This document shows positions 33,420 to 45,417 of a DNA stretch of 64,000 nt, piece after piece. Below the pieces are notes generated by a model that saw only the letters and a program-made list of their open reading frames with translations, searched no databases and was not told the origin of the DNA. The stretch covers positions 3,410,001-3,474,000 of the forward strand of contig CM066288.1 in NCBI GenBank assembly GCA_033816765.1. The letters run 5' to 3'. The position numbers and the translations under genes are program-made. This DNA comes from Nothopassalora personata. Its lineage: Eukaryota; Ascomycota; Dothideomycetes; Mycosphaerellales; Mycosphaerellaceae. Every line of letters starts with the position of its first letter. The stretch's first letter is position 1.

Positions 33420-35373
33420 ATGGTGTCTGTGCCTTCTGGAAAGGATGGACTTCAACTACTCGGATTGAAAGCGACCACCGCACGCGGCCTTGAGGAGCGG
33501 CCAATACCCTTTCTCAGTATGCACAGTAGCATAAGCTAGCAGCCAACGCCTCCACGTCTATTTCCTCATTGAACGATACCGAACCACACTTCAGCTGTCT
33601 TCATATAATTGGCCTTCGTATCTTCTGACCCGATCTGCCCTTTGGAGTAAAAAAATTCGCTCGCGCCTCGACATCGGATCATATTGCTCAACCATTGCCA
33701 AGACGTTCGACCACGATGTACGATCCGAGACCGGCATGGACTCGATGTGATGGAGTACGTCAGGTTCCGGTTGTTACTGAAGCATCACCTATCGTTGAAT
33801 GCCTGCATGCCGACAGCATGCCAATTGTAGGCTCGGCTTCGGCAGATAATGTACATTGAGCGAGCTGAAGGTATCGTGGCAACGGCAGCGCCTGTGGGAT
33901 GCAGAACGAGGAGCCGGATCCACTGTCACAATTGCTGAGGAGATGAATCGGATGAGCCTCCGCACATGAGTTGAGGAGAGAACTCCAGGGAAGATTTTGC
34001 GTCCATCCGCACACGCGACATTTTGCAGACAACTGCCCGAGCTCTCGTTTTGACATCTCCGCTTTCACCTGCTCGATAACTGGATCCCGGGGTGCCTAAT
34101 TAGGCAGGCCGATAGCCCGGTGGGGGTCTGCGGGGGTCACGTACGATATTTTCTGCTATCGTTTATGATCGCACGTCCCGCTTAGATGACTGTCGTAAAC
34201 AATTTATGTCATCATCCAATCTGCCCTGCCCGCAAAGGAGGCCAGAAGAGTCGGAGTCACAATTATGCCTGAGCCTCATGTCATCTTCCGGAATGCCCAT
34301 CTTCCCCTTCAGGTATACGGCTCATACGCACAGTCCACCTCTGGTTGTATTAGAAGTGACGATCTCTTCTAGCGGGCCCCATAGAGCTTCCCGGCAGGTA
34401 TGATGCAAAAACAGCAACAGGGGTGCCCAAGGGATGCTCGAAAAGTGGTCTCCGTCGTGTCACGGCGTCCCAAGCGGCTGCAAAGGACTGCTGTAGTGTG
34501 CCTCTAAGCCCTATCCATCCCTGACGGATCTCGTATCGTGAGATGCCTCTACATAACCTCCTGGCATAGCATGACGAGCCCTCATTCGCGAGCATGGAGA
34601 GGCTGGGGGATACATCCACGAATTGGGCTCATGTGTACCACCATGTTCTTCGGCGGCAGCTCCGGATTCCTCGATGCCGCGATGTAAGCCACAGGATGTC
34701 ACTCGAACCTATTGAGCAAACATATGCACCACCCCGCTTCTTGCGTCCTGGCTCGCGGAGGAGGTTCCTGCAGGCTCGTGAGCTTCGCGGCCAGAGTATG
34801 TACGCTGTCGACAGCGTAGAGGAACGACGATTGGCTTCATCAATAGTTGAGCAAACGCGGTGCCCCACTTCTCAGATGGCTACAACAGCCTTGCGTCAGA
34901 AGGCTCACTCAACAGTCAGAAGTACAGACGATTCATCTACATGGATAGCTACCAGGTACCACAGGGTTCAAGGTTTCGGCGCTGCAGAGCTAGTCGCACC
35001 TCTAAAGTACCATCAACACAGGCTATGATGCATCGTGTCTGCGATAGGATCTATGGGCGCCACGGCCGAGTGCCCCCTCATCAGGACCTCGAGGGTTGGA
35101 TAGATTAAGTGATCTCGAAATATAGCATTGAATTTCCGCACCAAATCCTCAAGAGCTCTCGTAAAGCAGCAGGATTGTGGCCTTGACACACGCGACACAC
35201 GAATGGCTGTGCAGAGCTCACCTCACGGGCGGTACGACTGGCACTCTGGCGATGCCAGTCCAAATGCTGTACAAAGAAACACACAGAGGCGATTATCAGA
35301 TTCACAAGACGGGCATTCATTCATCATGCCCGACTCACGGCAGCGCTCCCCAAGGACAAACTCTTTGGTCAAC
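33420..35373. other. 2-kb intergenic stretch, includes a 14-bp palindrome
   Basis: No gene is supported between HEM3 and the following regulator. A perfect palindrome TGCCTAATTAGGCA lies at 34093-34106, next to G-rich sequence, and could be a protein-binding site. Open frames such as 34594-35028 plus have opposite-strand counterparts and no motif. Confidence 0.45.
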
Positions 35374-37900
35374 ATGAAGATTATGCGCAAGCGCGCAGCT
35401 CGAGCAGTGAGCGACATTGGGCGCGCATAATATAACCATATGACATACTGACCAATTGCTAGTGCGACCAATGTCAGTCTGCTAAGTTGGACTTTTGCGA
35501 GAACAACCAGTACTGACCGGCCATTAGGTCGACGAAGGAAATCACGCTGTGACGGCCATGCCGAATGCAGTGCTTGCAAAGTTGTTGGGTATGTGTCAGG
35601 CGAATAAGGCGCTTGCTGGTAGACCAGCACTAATTTTCTTCAGTCTGCAATGCTCATACGGTCACACGATCAAACAGTCTCGCGGCCCGTCATATGTTGC
35701 GCACCTGGAGAAGAAAGTGAATGAACTTGAACAAAAAGTCAAAAGTGGGCCAACTGCAGCTGCAGCCGCAGCCGAAGAAGACAATGGAGATGTTGGCTCA
35801 GCCAACCACTCTCCCAGTCTACACGGATCTTCGCACAGCAGCCCGGCGTTCTCAGATCGACCATCGATTGACTCTCTGCCAACTTTGCTGTCCCTCATGT
35901 CCGACTTGCTCAGCTGGTCTAACAGCTCCAATCTCCAGTCTCTGGTGCCACCTGAGTCTTCAAGTCGCTTAACAACTATAACCCTGGAGCCGAGAGGGAA
36001 GCCATATGGTATCGACATCGTCCGTCAACAATGGAACTATTGCAATCAGATCACATCACCGCCAATCTCAAATCGTCCGGAATCGTCACTGAAAGTAGTA
36101 CAAGCACTGGACTCCACTCTACCAGCCGACACCATTCCAATCAATGTCAATGGACATCCCCTACTGCCAGTCAAGGTGGAGCTAATGCACTTTATCGAGA
36201 CTGCATTTTCAGAGGCATTTAATCTGTTGCCTTTCATCGACAGAAGACACATCGATGGGATTGTATTCCGTCTTTACAACACAAATACGCTTGGCCAAGA
36301 CGAGAACGACCATGACGATCTGGCGCTGATATACTCACTCGTGGCTCTGGGTATGCGATTCGACATGTCCAGCACGGCCACAGCGGATTCCCGACGACTC
36401 CAAGGACTGGCGTACTTTGCGGCTGCCAGAGACATGGTGCCATTGCCGCATTGCGATCGTAGTCTGCCAGCACTACAGACTATACTGTGTCTGGCGTTGT
36501 ATCTCAAGGCAGGCGCGGCCCTCGCAAGAGTCCATTCGTATGTCAGTGCTGCTGCGAGTGGTGCGTTGCGAATGGGACTGCATGAAGCCGTGCCTGGCTA
36601 TTCAGCAGACGAGCAGACGACACGACGGCGAGTCTGGTCTACCATCCGCATATTAGATGTATATGTCTCGAGCTCGCTAGGCATACCACATATCGTCTCG
36701 ACTGAAGAAGAGGATTCCGTGCCCTTTCCGCAATGGTCCACAACCGTGGTCGATGAAGAACTTGTTCCTTGTATCGCAGCATCGCAGCTGATGGGTATGC
36801 TGAGCCGAGCGATCAACTCCACGTATCGTCACCCCTCCGCGAAGAAAGCTATAGACGGCGGCTATGCCATCAACGAATACAACCTCGCCAAGACTTGCGA
36901 TGAACTTGAGGCGTGGACTCAAGCCTCTCCTGCATTGGCTGTGGCAGTGCAGTACATGACGAGGTGAGTCAATACCTGCATAAACCCGTGGACAGCGCAT
37001 CAAACGCCCCAGACCTGCAGAGCGAGCAGTATACGCGCTACCTCGAAAGGTATCGCTGACAGATGTGCGCAGATCTCAATTACTGCTTTCATACTTGCAC
37101 GCATGGGTACACCTGACATTACTGTCACCCTTCGTGCACCATCTCCACACAACGCAGTCCCGCTCAGAAAAGACAAACCGAGAAGCCGCGTACGCCCACA
37201 GAGCAGTTCAAGCAGCCCTCCACGCCGTCCAGGTTGCCGAGACCCTTCACAGCCGCCTCCAATTCCACGAAGCCTACTTGTGCACCATCGACGTCCTCGT
37301 CCAAGCCGCCATGGTCCTCCTCGTGGTCGAGCTCAGCAGCTCCAACTCGACACTCCTGTCCGAGTCTATCAAGTACGGAAAGCGAGCGAAAGAGCTCTTG
37401 CTCAACTTATCACTCCAGAACCCAGCAGCGAGAGAATGCTGGGAAGCTCTAGCTGTATGTTGGTCGATTTGGAAACGTAACGAGGACTGACGGGAATTTA
37501 ATTTTACAGCCAGTGCATCACGCTGTCAGGAACATGGGACAGCCGTACACCCAGACCAATGCGAAACGGCCGCCGACCCTTGTTGCGCAGAACAGTGCTG
37601 ATTCCGGCATTGATGTTAACAGTCCGCAGATGACGTTCAATCCAATCCCGTTTATGACGTCGCCGGATAATCTTGTGTTGCGCTTGCCCCCGAAGGTAAG
37701 AAAGACTGATGTGAGACAATAATGGCAAGGTTGAGCTGCAGGCAGCAGACTATCGGCGTTGGCACAGGATGAACGAGGAGTTTGAAGAGTTCTTGCTGGC
37801 ACCAAATCGATACCACGAAATCATGAGATATGACGATGGCGTCTGGAGGGGCGTGACAGCACTAATGTATGCTACCAGCAGTCACAGTCACTCACGATAA
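35374..37900 (+). CDS. Zn2Cys6 transcription factor, seven exons
   Basis: Exons 35374-35406, 35463-35472, 35528-35588, 35644-36963, 37073-37454, 37510-37695 and 37742-37900 give 716 residues with frame kept throughout. The N-terminus MKIMRKRAARA runs into a complete zinc cluster, CDQCRRRKSRC with DGHAECSACKVVGLQC (spacing C-X2-C-X6-C-X5-C-X2-C-X6-C). A basic linker YGHTIKQSRGPSYV and a coiled-coil HLEKKVNELEQKV follow, the usual dimer element. The central region (HFIETAFSEAFNLLPFIDRR; LALYLKAGAALARVHSYVSA) matches the fungal-specific transcription-factor homology domain (PF04082 type). Exon 2 is only 10 nt and its donor is GTCAGT; the first zinc-cluster Cys codons are split over exons 2 and 3. 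The final intron (46 nt) is short and its acceptor has an alternative. Targets are unknown. Confidence 0.88.
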
Positions 37901-38217
37901 AGTACTTTGCCGCTTCATCCAGTCGCTTTTGTCTGCTGCTCACAGTGATGCCAAGATGCTTGTTCGGATGCAACTCCGCAAGAGCAGGAGACGTGGTTGC
38001 ACAACAGAACCCTTGCTTGATTCGCTTCCGATGCTGTGGTACTGTAATTTGGCCGAGCCGAGCTCCGAGACCCTTGTATGTTTCGGAGGCTCGATTATGA
38101 CTTCTAAATAGACACATTACCTTGCAATCTCTGCAACGAGTCTGTATTTTCAACCGCTCTGTACACCACGGTATACGGCTTGTTATCGGAATGTGCTTTA
38201 TGCATTGCTAAGCAGCC
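37901..38217. other. Short intergenic spacer
   Basis: A 317-bp gap between two same-strand genes. Nothing is recognised in it. Confidence 0.5.
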
Positions 38218-38874
38218 ATGGTCCAGAAGCGCTCGTCGACTGAGGCAGAACTCCTCCCAGTCCGAACACGCCGAAACTCCAAACGCAGCAAAGTCTCCAC
38301 ACCAAGCGACAGCGGCGAGCAGTCGATCGGATGCTTCTCGGAAGCTTCAGCAATATGCAGCAGTCCGGGTGTGTCAGAGGACATACGGCAGAGTAGTCCC
38401 CCTACGCAGGATGAGGTGGACGATGTTTCAGAGAGCACTGTGTCTTCGATCTCGAGTGACAGCTCTTCATCAGACGAAGCGGAAGACGGGGACGACGAGG
38501 AGGACATAGACGAAGAAGAAGTCGTAACAATCGGTGGACCTAAAAAGCCGCAAATTGACTCACAACGAATGAGAAAAAATGCAGAGGAGCTGAGACGGAA
38601 ACTTCAGGCTTTCATGCCAAAGATGCAGCAGGCGAATAGTGAGCTAGCTGCGAAAGGTGCGGCGTTCAGTATGGAGGATGTTGGTGACGACGAGCAGCAT
38701 ATTGAGATGAGTCTGGGTCTGGGTGTGTTGGAAGAGCAGCGGGATGGAAATGCTGACAGTGAGAGCGGTCAGGAAGGAGAGCAGCAGGATTCTGATGTTA
38801 TGCAGACGTTGCTTGGACTGGCGGGAGAGCAGAAGAGGTATACTGTTCAGGAGGTGAAGACGGATGATACTTGA
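38218..38874 (+). CDS. NOPCHAP1-like protein (DUF4598 type)
   Basis: An intronless frame of 218 residues from the ATG at 38218 (context GCAGCCATGG). The N-terminal half is basic then Ser/Asp/Glu-rich (VSSISSDSSSSDEAEDGDDE). The second half has the conserved block MRKNAEELRRKLQAFMPKMQ followed by HIEMSLGLGVLEEQ, which resembles the C12orf45/NOPCHAP1 family formerly called DUF4598. In animals that protein connects NOP58 to the R2TP chaperone during assembly of box C/D snoRNPs, so a nuclear or nucleolar chaperone role is plausible here. The assignment comes from remembered motif similarity and could be tested by a profile search. Confidence 0.65.
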   Translation: MVQKRSSTEAELLPVRTRRNSKRSKVSTPSDSGEQSIGCFSEASAICSSPGVSEDIRQSSPPTQDEVDDVSESTVSSISSDSSSSDEAEDGDDEEDIDEEEVVTIGGPKKPQIDSQRMRKNAEELRRKLQAFMPKMQQANSELAAKGAAFSMEDVGDDEQHIEMSLGLGVLEEQRDGNADSESGQEGEQQDSDVMQTLLGLAGEQKRYTVQEVKTDDT

Positions 38875-39419
38875 AGCATCGATCTGCGTTGGGACATCAT
38901 CAAACCTCATCCACCAACCAACAGATAACCACATGCGTAGGATTGCTTTCTCCTCAGTACCGAGAAAGTGCCATATCCCACTCGGTCATCGTTTGTAGGC
39001 CTCACCTGTTGCCACCTGCCTCTTCACGTTTCAGAAGACATTGCCCATTGGGCCGCGAGGTTGTATAATCAAATGGGCGCTGCGGTTCGAGCTCCCGGGC
39101 GTGTCGAGATAGGCCAGCAAGCACCGAAAAGGGAAGAGCGGCTTAGTCACTGCATATCCACGCCGATGAGTATGGGTTTTCGAGGATGCCATCGCAGAAG
39201 ACACAGTGCCTATTGGAAATTGGAAAAAGTCCTTGGGACGTGACTTGCAGCAAATGAAGTGGGAGGAAGGAATTGGGTGCAGCTTCGCGAGCATCACGCG
39301 CCGTGAACGTATTCTCGGCGGCCAGCGACACGCTTGCTCTCGAAGCAGGTTGGCAGGACCTATATCTCGACACATCAAGTCACCGTTGCTCGAGTATTGA
39401 GTGGCAGACGCTACACCAG

Positions 39420-40775
39420 CCGCTGCCTTACGAATTCCCAGATCAGAATGCAGCCAACAGTTCCGAGCTGTTCCCCATGCCAAAGTGTCATGGCATCGTA
39501 ATCGAGGAAGCCTCTATCGATGACCTGCAAGAATATCAAATAGCAACCTCACTTCGCAGCAGCTGGCTCTATGCTGTCTCAACAAATCTGACAGACTGAT
39601 GATTACATCTCCGGGGGATGGCTGCTCGCTCTCGGCACAGAAACAAACGGGTCTGTCATCAATCCTGCTGAGCGGAATGCCATCGTCGGTATCAAACCGA
39701 CAGTTAGCCTGACTTCGATAGCTGGCGTGATTCCCGAGTCTGCTCACCAAGACAGTGTTGACTGTTTCGGCAAGAGTGTGCATGATACCGTTTTTGTCCT
39801 CGATGCAATGTATGGACTTGACGAGAGGTACAACTACACCTTAGCGCAAGCTGGACAGACACCAGCAGAAGCTTATGCCCAGTTCCTCGCAGACAAGAAG
39901 GAGCTCTGCAACGTAACCTTTGGTATACGGTGGGCGAGCTTCTGGGTCTGCGCTAGCGCTGAACAACCCGAAGTATCACTGTCTGTGATTGAACCGATCA
40001 ATTCTGCCGGCGCTACAATCGTGAATAACACCGAGCTGCTGGACTACGAGAGGAATATTTCCCCCGAGGGCTGGGACTGGGAGTTGGGTACCACGCGTGG
40101 CTGTTCGCGTGAGTCTGAGTATACTGCGATGAAGTCGACTTCTACAACAACCTCAAATCCTACCTGTCAGAGCTGAAAAATACTGAAATCCGTTCGCTAG
40201 CGGACATCGTCGAGTACAACTATAGCAACGATGGTAGCGAAGGCAGTAACCCATGGCTGCAGGGCATTTCAGCATTCTACTCAGGGCAAGATGACTTCCT
40301 GGCCAGTTTGGACACGGAAAGCGTTATGGACGAAACGTACTGGCAAGCTCTGGAATCTTTGCATTCGACGTCGAGGGAGTGCGGCAGTGATCACGCACTT
40401 TCGCTTGGCCCGGATGGAAAGAAGCACGATGCACTCTTGGTGGCGCCTGACGTGGGTCAGAGCTACCAGGGCGCCCCTCAAGCAGGCTATCCTATGATCA
40501 CCATTTCAGCTGGAACATCATCAACCACAGGTATGCCGTACGGGCTCGCTCTGATGCAGACGGCGTGGCGGGAGGACGCCCTGGTGCGCTGTGCTTCTGC
40601 GACTAAGGATCTCATGGCTGATACACCATATAGAGGTCACTATCCAAGTGGTTCAGCTATCGGGAGCGCAACATACCAGCACGCAGTTTGTAATAACATG
40701 ATATGCAAGGGAAGCCACGATATCATCTTTGAGTGGCCCCGTCCCTACCCACCTCGTAGTGTCCATCGATCATAG
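39420..40775 (+). pseudogene. Amidase-signature enzyme, internally deleted pseudogene
   Basis: Segments of a secreted-type amidase occur in order. One frame gives LFPMPKCHGIVIEEASIDDL, after which similarity shifts frame to NLTSQQLALCCLNKSD near 39,545-39,590. Sequence then jumps directly to GGWLLALGTETNGSVINPAE, which holds the signature nucleophile Ser, continuing NAIVGIKPTVSLTSIAGVIP. The stretch normally between these parts, with the catalytic Lys and the cis-Ser GGSS motif, is missing, an inferred loss of roughly 130-150 codons. A second frameshift at about 40,134, consistent with one lost G (MK then expected VDFYNN), breaks the second half. That half resumes as NLKSYLSELKNTEIRSLADI and runs to TAG at 40773-40775 with QAGYPMITISAGTSSTTGMP. 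Both catalytic losses and the frameshifts make it inactive. The true 5' end is not clear. Confidence 0.88.
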
Positions 40776-41388
40776 GTTCCAATGTGGGCCTTCTTGGGAG
40801 CTGACCTCGTAGCTATCTCGGCAGGAGACCGAATTGTCAGAACGCTTCGTACATCTCCCCGCCATTGACGTTGCGCGTCCAAAGACATGTCTGGGAGTCC
40901 ACCCCATCGGCCTGGTAGGTACGACTGTGAGGGAAGGCCACAAAGCGCTCAGCTCACACGTCGAGCCTCTGAATTGACACCGTCTTATGGTACCGGTACT
41001 GGCCTGTGCAAAAGGCCTCTTTCATGAGTTTATACTCGGGTCTCCTTCATTATCTCCTCCACACCTGCATGCTACTGTCAGATGGAAGCCTCCTCTGTCG
41101 CGAGCAATCAGTTCTGGTTTGCATACGCAGCCTATAGCACATGCTAACTTGCAAGCTGTCGTGCTGGATCCGCGAGACGTCTACTTAAGCCTCCCCTCCT
41201 TCCCCTAGACACTTCTTCCTCTCGTCCACACACATCTCCCTTTGCACCACCACAAACAGCATTCAATACCACCTCTCCCCTCAACCAACACTCATTTACA
41301 CCCCTCGACCATCACCAAAGTTACGCAATCAGCATCCACCACGCTATACACATAGCGTCGAGAACTAAACCACGCAAGTATCGCGAAC
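40776..41388. promoter_or_regulatory. Upstream region with pyrimidine-rich tract
   Basis: The 0.6 kb before the secreted-protein ATG contains CT-rich runs (around 41,190-41,240 and 41,265-41,285), a common feature near fungal transcription starts. It is presumed to be the promoter and 5' leader of the next gene; no defined motif is claimed. Confidence 0.4.
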
Positions 41389-43169
41389 ATGCACTTCCGC
41401 GGTCTTGGTGTCACAGCAGTGGCAACCATGTCTTTGGGCATGGTTGCTGGTGCGGACACCACCTCCTCGACCTATTCCAGAACCTCGGTGACTTCGGCGT
41501 CCTCCAGCAAGTGCACACCGCACACCGAGCTGAAGGACAACACAGTCATGGTCGTTGGCTGCGAGACCGCTACAACCGAGACAACACTCACCCAAGGATC
41601 AGCGACTGGCATGGGTGGGTTCCCAGCTACGTTGACAGCCTCGTCCACCGAGACAAGCGCTGAAGTCTCGTTTACCCGTTCTACAACTACCATACCGACC
41701 GCAAGCCCTCTGCCACCGCCGACTTCTTCGCAGAGCACGACCTCGCTCCAAATGGCCTCTCCAGGCCCAGAGCAGCCGCATAGCGATCTTTCGACATCTT
41801 CAGCTTCGCAGGAGAGCCCTGTACCGGCTTCGTCGAACTCGGTGGTAATATTTCCATCGACCACCATTACAGTCCTCCCTCTCCCGTCCCAACTCTCCAC
41901 GGAGATTCCATCTCTCTCGCGTCCGGTGCCGACGAATCTTTCTCCGCTCTCATGCAGCTGCCCGCTCTGCGAGTCGAAGGTGGTTCCCAAGACTGTCTCG
42001 ATCGAGTGCATCAATGGAGCTCTGCCAGTTCCGCCACCCAAGGCTCCGAGCCCATGCAATTGCCCGTCGGATATGACCAAGACCGCTTGCTACGGTCCGC
42101 ACCCGATGATTCCGGCTTCATCGAAGCGCACGAGCACGTACTCCGTCATCGGAGGCAGTCCTTACACCTTTGCGAATGGAACTGTCTCGATGATTCATTC
42201 GACCGGCACCGCTTCTGCTGTATCCGCTGCCTTCCCGGCCGCTGCGGTCCCGAAATCGAGCAAGTCCCATTCGACGCTTTACTTGACATCTATGGTCACC
42301 TCTAGAAGCACCACGTATGTCACGCCCCCGAGCTCTTCGTCGACTATATCGAGGTTGTCGCATGACGTGCCCGTCATCATCCCGACCATCAGCACGAAGT
42401 CCAAGACCTCCGCTCCTTGCGCTGCAGTCACTGTGACTGTCACTACCACGACTGTAAGCATCCTGACGAAGTTCGAGACAGTCGTGGAAGGTACCTACGC
42501 AATCTCTCGCCAGGAAGCCCGTAAGACCAGGTTTCCAAAAGCTTCTTGCCGCAACATATGCTAACACTATTGCCAGACACCGTGGGTTCGCAGTCTGTCC
42601 CAGTCCTGGGTCATCAGCGAACGAAGTCGTGGCTGGCCATGCAGAACACCCCATCCCAGTTCGCTGGTGTGCCGCAGCCGACAAGCTCTACCAAGCGCCA
42701 GGGGCCGAGCCCGATTCCTCGCCCAATCTCGCCCGGTGCACCTGGTCCAGTCGTCGGCAACCCGACCTTTCTCAATGGTGTTGATGGCGTCAACGGAGGC
42801 AGCATTACGACCAGCACCCCAGAGGCTCTTCCCGCCACAGTCACTCGTAGTCTAGGTGATGAAAACGATGGTGCGCCTGCTTCATCCTCAACTCAGTACA
42901 CCCGAGGCAGTGGGGACAACGATGGTGGCTTCCCCTTCATTGTCTCCCGTCGACCGCACGCGACCAGCAACAACTGGATCACCAAGACTGGCGTTGCCCA
43001 GGCTCCAACTAATGTGAGCCACAACGTCCCAGCTGCTTCTTCTGGCCGCCTTCTAATGGCCCCCAACAATGGCACTGTCCCTATGGGCACCGGCCTACCT
43101 CATCTTCCTTCGTACCCTCATTCGCGACCGACTCGGTCCCCAGAGACCGAGATGAAGACGATGGCTTGA
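41389..43169 (+). CDS. Secreted Ser/Thr/Pro-rich protein, probably cell-wall associated
   Basis: Exons 41389-42490 and 42577-43169 are joined over an 86-nt intron (donor GTACCT, branch GCTAAC, acceptor GCCAG); the product has 564 residues. The N-terminus MHFRGLGVTAVATMSLGMVA is a signal peptide, cleaved near residue 22. The mature protein is over one third Ser/Thr with Pro, typical of O-mannosylated wall or mucin-like proteins. A small cysteine-containing core lies near residues 190-240 (SCSCPLCESK, IECINGA, CNCPSDMTKTACYG). The C-terminal part (GPSPIPRPISPGAPGP) is Pro/Gly-rich and ends ETEMKTMA with no clear GPI-anchor tail. I recognise no catalytic domain. A role in adhesion or in the wall surface is only inferred from composition. 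Confidence 0.8.
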
Positions 43170-43639
43170 GGCCAAGCGGCGGAATGAGACTTTGAGATGA
43201 TGTACCCAAGCAATGATGATTTGAGGAAAGCTTTGAGGGTCTAATTTGCGTTTTCCTTATGTCTTCTATGATTTGGACGTTCTGCTTGACCGGATATAGT
43301 ATTTGACGAGGACACGAGGTTGAGTTCCGACCGACCTGGAGCCGGACCGGCAGAGGAGGTACATAACGAAAGCATTGCTTTAGTACGACATAACTTACAG
43401 AATCAAGCATTAGATAGATGATATGGCGACAAAAGTGTTGTAGTATAACCCCAATGTGCCACTTTCATATCGTGAACCGTTTCTATATAAAGTCCTGGAC
43501 CTGGAAATGCTCGTGTTCACAACCTTATATCCCGATAAGAATTGGAGAGTGCTATCAGTACGAGACACACTCGATGAGCAGACACCGTCCTACAGGACCT
43601 GTGGTCAGCCTCCTCGCCCAACCTATAGCCTTGTCTTCG

Positions 43640-44310
43640 GCTGCCTCAACCCGAGCAGGTGAAGTCGCGAAGCGCTCCGCTCTCGTGCATCACTACGCAC
43701 TCCACCACGCCAGAACACTGTGCATGTTCAAGCGAAGTCGGCCAGCTTTAAGGAAGACGAAGCGCTTGGTACTGAAAGGGAAAAATCGAGATTATGGTGA
43801 GCCTATCTATACACTCATTCGCCTCCTGTATGATGATAACAGGCTCTGCTACCGAGGTCCCTTGTATTAGGAATGTCCCTGTCGGGGCGAGCAAAGCCGC
43901 GACGCGCTGGCTCTCGTTCGAGTGCTGCATAGTCACGGCACTCTGGCATGTCGAGCCATCCTCTGCTAGCTCAGGGGAACGCGAAGCGCGTTGCATCCAA
44001 AAAGAAAAGATCGAGATTTAGTGAACGTATATGCTCATTTAAACTCCCGTCTATCATTCAACCGGATTTTGTGGAGAATTTAGTCGTCAATACTTTGCTT
44101 CTGAGAGCGAGTGATGTGTTATAAAACCATTTCAACTACTCTTGATCGATCAAGTATGGTCTCGGGGCGCACTGCTCTCGAACAGCTCGCTGCGTGCCAT
44201 GCAGAGGCACAACGCTCTAGCGTGTTGAAGCGACGTCCATCGACTCAGAGTCAGGCGGAGCGGAGGGGTCCAGCAAAAAGGATTGGCAGTATGGTGAGCC
44301 TTACGCTTGA
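43640..44310 (+). repeat. Three degenerate copies of a roughly 150-bp unit
   Basis: Three blocks, about 43,650-43,810, 43,888-44,040 and 44,160-44,310, resemble each other. Copies 1 and 2 share CGAGCA, then CGCGAnGCGCT and GCTCTCGT in register, and each ends with a short A-rich run, GATCGAGATT or a variant, and then GTGA. Copy 3 shares the TCGGGGCG opening with copy 2 and the ATGGTGAGCC end with copy 1. Copies 1 and 3 lie in short ATG-led frames encoding basic peptides. The similarity was judged by eye and is weak in the middle of each unit. Confidence 0.35.
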
Positions 44311-44702
44311 TTGATAGCCACCCATCGATGCAAATGGACCTTGGGGAATGTCTCCAGCCAGGGGCTACCACCATGTTGAGGTGAGGATCCTAATTTCCAA
44401 TACCGAATGAGGTTGCGAAGCGACTAATCATTCGTCAAGATGAGCGTGTACGCTGCACGGCGGCAGGCCTCCATCATGTGGGCGGTAAGATTCTGAAGCC
44501 GTAAGGACACGACGCGCATAATGGCAGCCGCCGCAGGCATCTCGTTGTCTCGATATCAGTGTTGGCTACTGTCTGAAGCAATCTAGAGCCTTCGAAGGGC
44601 TGGGACTCATAATTTCATGAATTACGCCTGTTCTGTTGATATCAGGCTTCTCGAACAGAAATCACGCTATCGGGTACTGTCCTCGTCTTGCTACTTTCAA
44701 CC

Positions 44703-45417
44703 TTAGGCCGACGCAGCCAATAGTCCAATAACACCACTACCTCCAAGCAGTATCGCACGAACCAGATTCTGCTGTCCGAAAGCCGCAAGCCTCTCCCTCA
44801 CTTCCTTGTTGTCTGCTTCTGAAGAGTCCTTGTCAGTCTTGCTCATTGGCCCGCTCAGATCTTTGAGCTCATTTTGTGGCTGCTTGCTGTTGACCGAGTC
44901 CTCAGCGCTGTACTGTCCGGGCTTCACACCCTGCTGCCGTTTCTCTGCTGCGCTGTTTGCGCTTCGCGATCCGCCGAGATCCTCGTTCTTCTTGATCAGG
45001 GCGAAATTGTTGGGGACCATGATTTGCTGGGTGAAGGGCCCGATGCTGAATGCTAAGAGTGCTGCAGCGAGGAAAGCATTCACTTTGAGGCCGTTGGTGG
45101 TCTTGAAGAATTGGCCGAATGTGCGGAGGTTGGCAGGGAGGGCATCGTAGGCTAGGTAGGCGAAGCCGAGGGAGGAGAGGATCTGGGCTTTGCGTTAGTA
45201 TTGGCAACGTGAGAGGAGCCAAGGTATATACGGATGCCTGGGGGAAGATATGGCTACCACGGCTGAATAGCCATCGGATTTGTGGTAGTGCTCGGTCTGC
45301 TGGCTGAGACTGAAGCTCTGGAACATCGAAGAGGGAGAGCCCTGCAATGCCGCCTGCGGCAAGGAGAGAGACTGATACGCTGAGCGTCTGGATCGCTTGT
45401 GTTGTAAGGCTTGGCAT
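44703..45417 (-). CDS. DUF1772 (anthrone oxygenase-like) membrane protein
   Basis: Exons 45417-45232 and 45182-44703 are joined over a 49-nt intron (donor GTATAT, branch ACTAAC, acceptor CCCAG), phase 0, giving 221 residues. About four hydrophobic segments are visible: LSVSVSLLAAGGIAGLSLF, ILSSLGFAYLAYDAL, FLAAALLAFSIGPFTQQIMV and LVRAILLGGSGVIGLLAAS. The motif AFSIGPFTQQIMVPNNFALI is characteristic of DUF1772, a family that includes the HypC-type anthrone oxygenases of polyketide pathways. The loop between the third and fourth segments is unusually long, hydrophilic and Lys/Gln-rich. No polyketide synthase is nearby, so a role in secondary metabolism is not supported by context; many fungal DUF1772 genes are stand-alone. 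Confidence 0.78.

Noticed and set aside
44703..45417. A polyketide gene cluster around the DUF1772 gene
   Set aside because: No polyketide synthase, tailoring oxidase or transporter lies nearby; the neighbours are unrelated.
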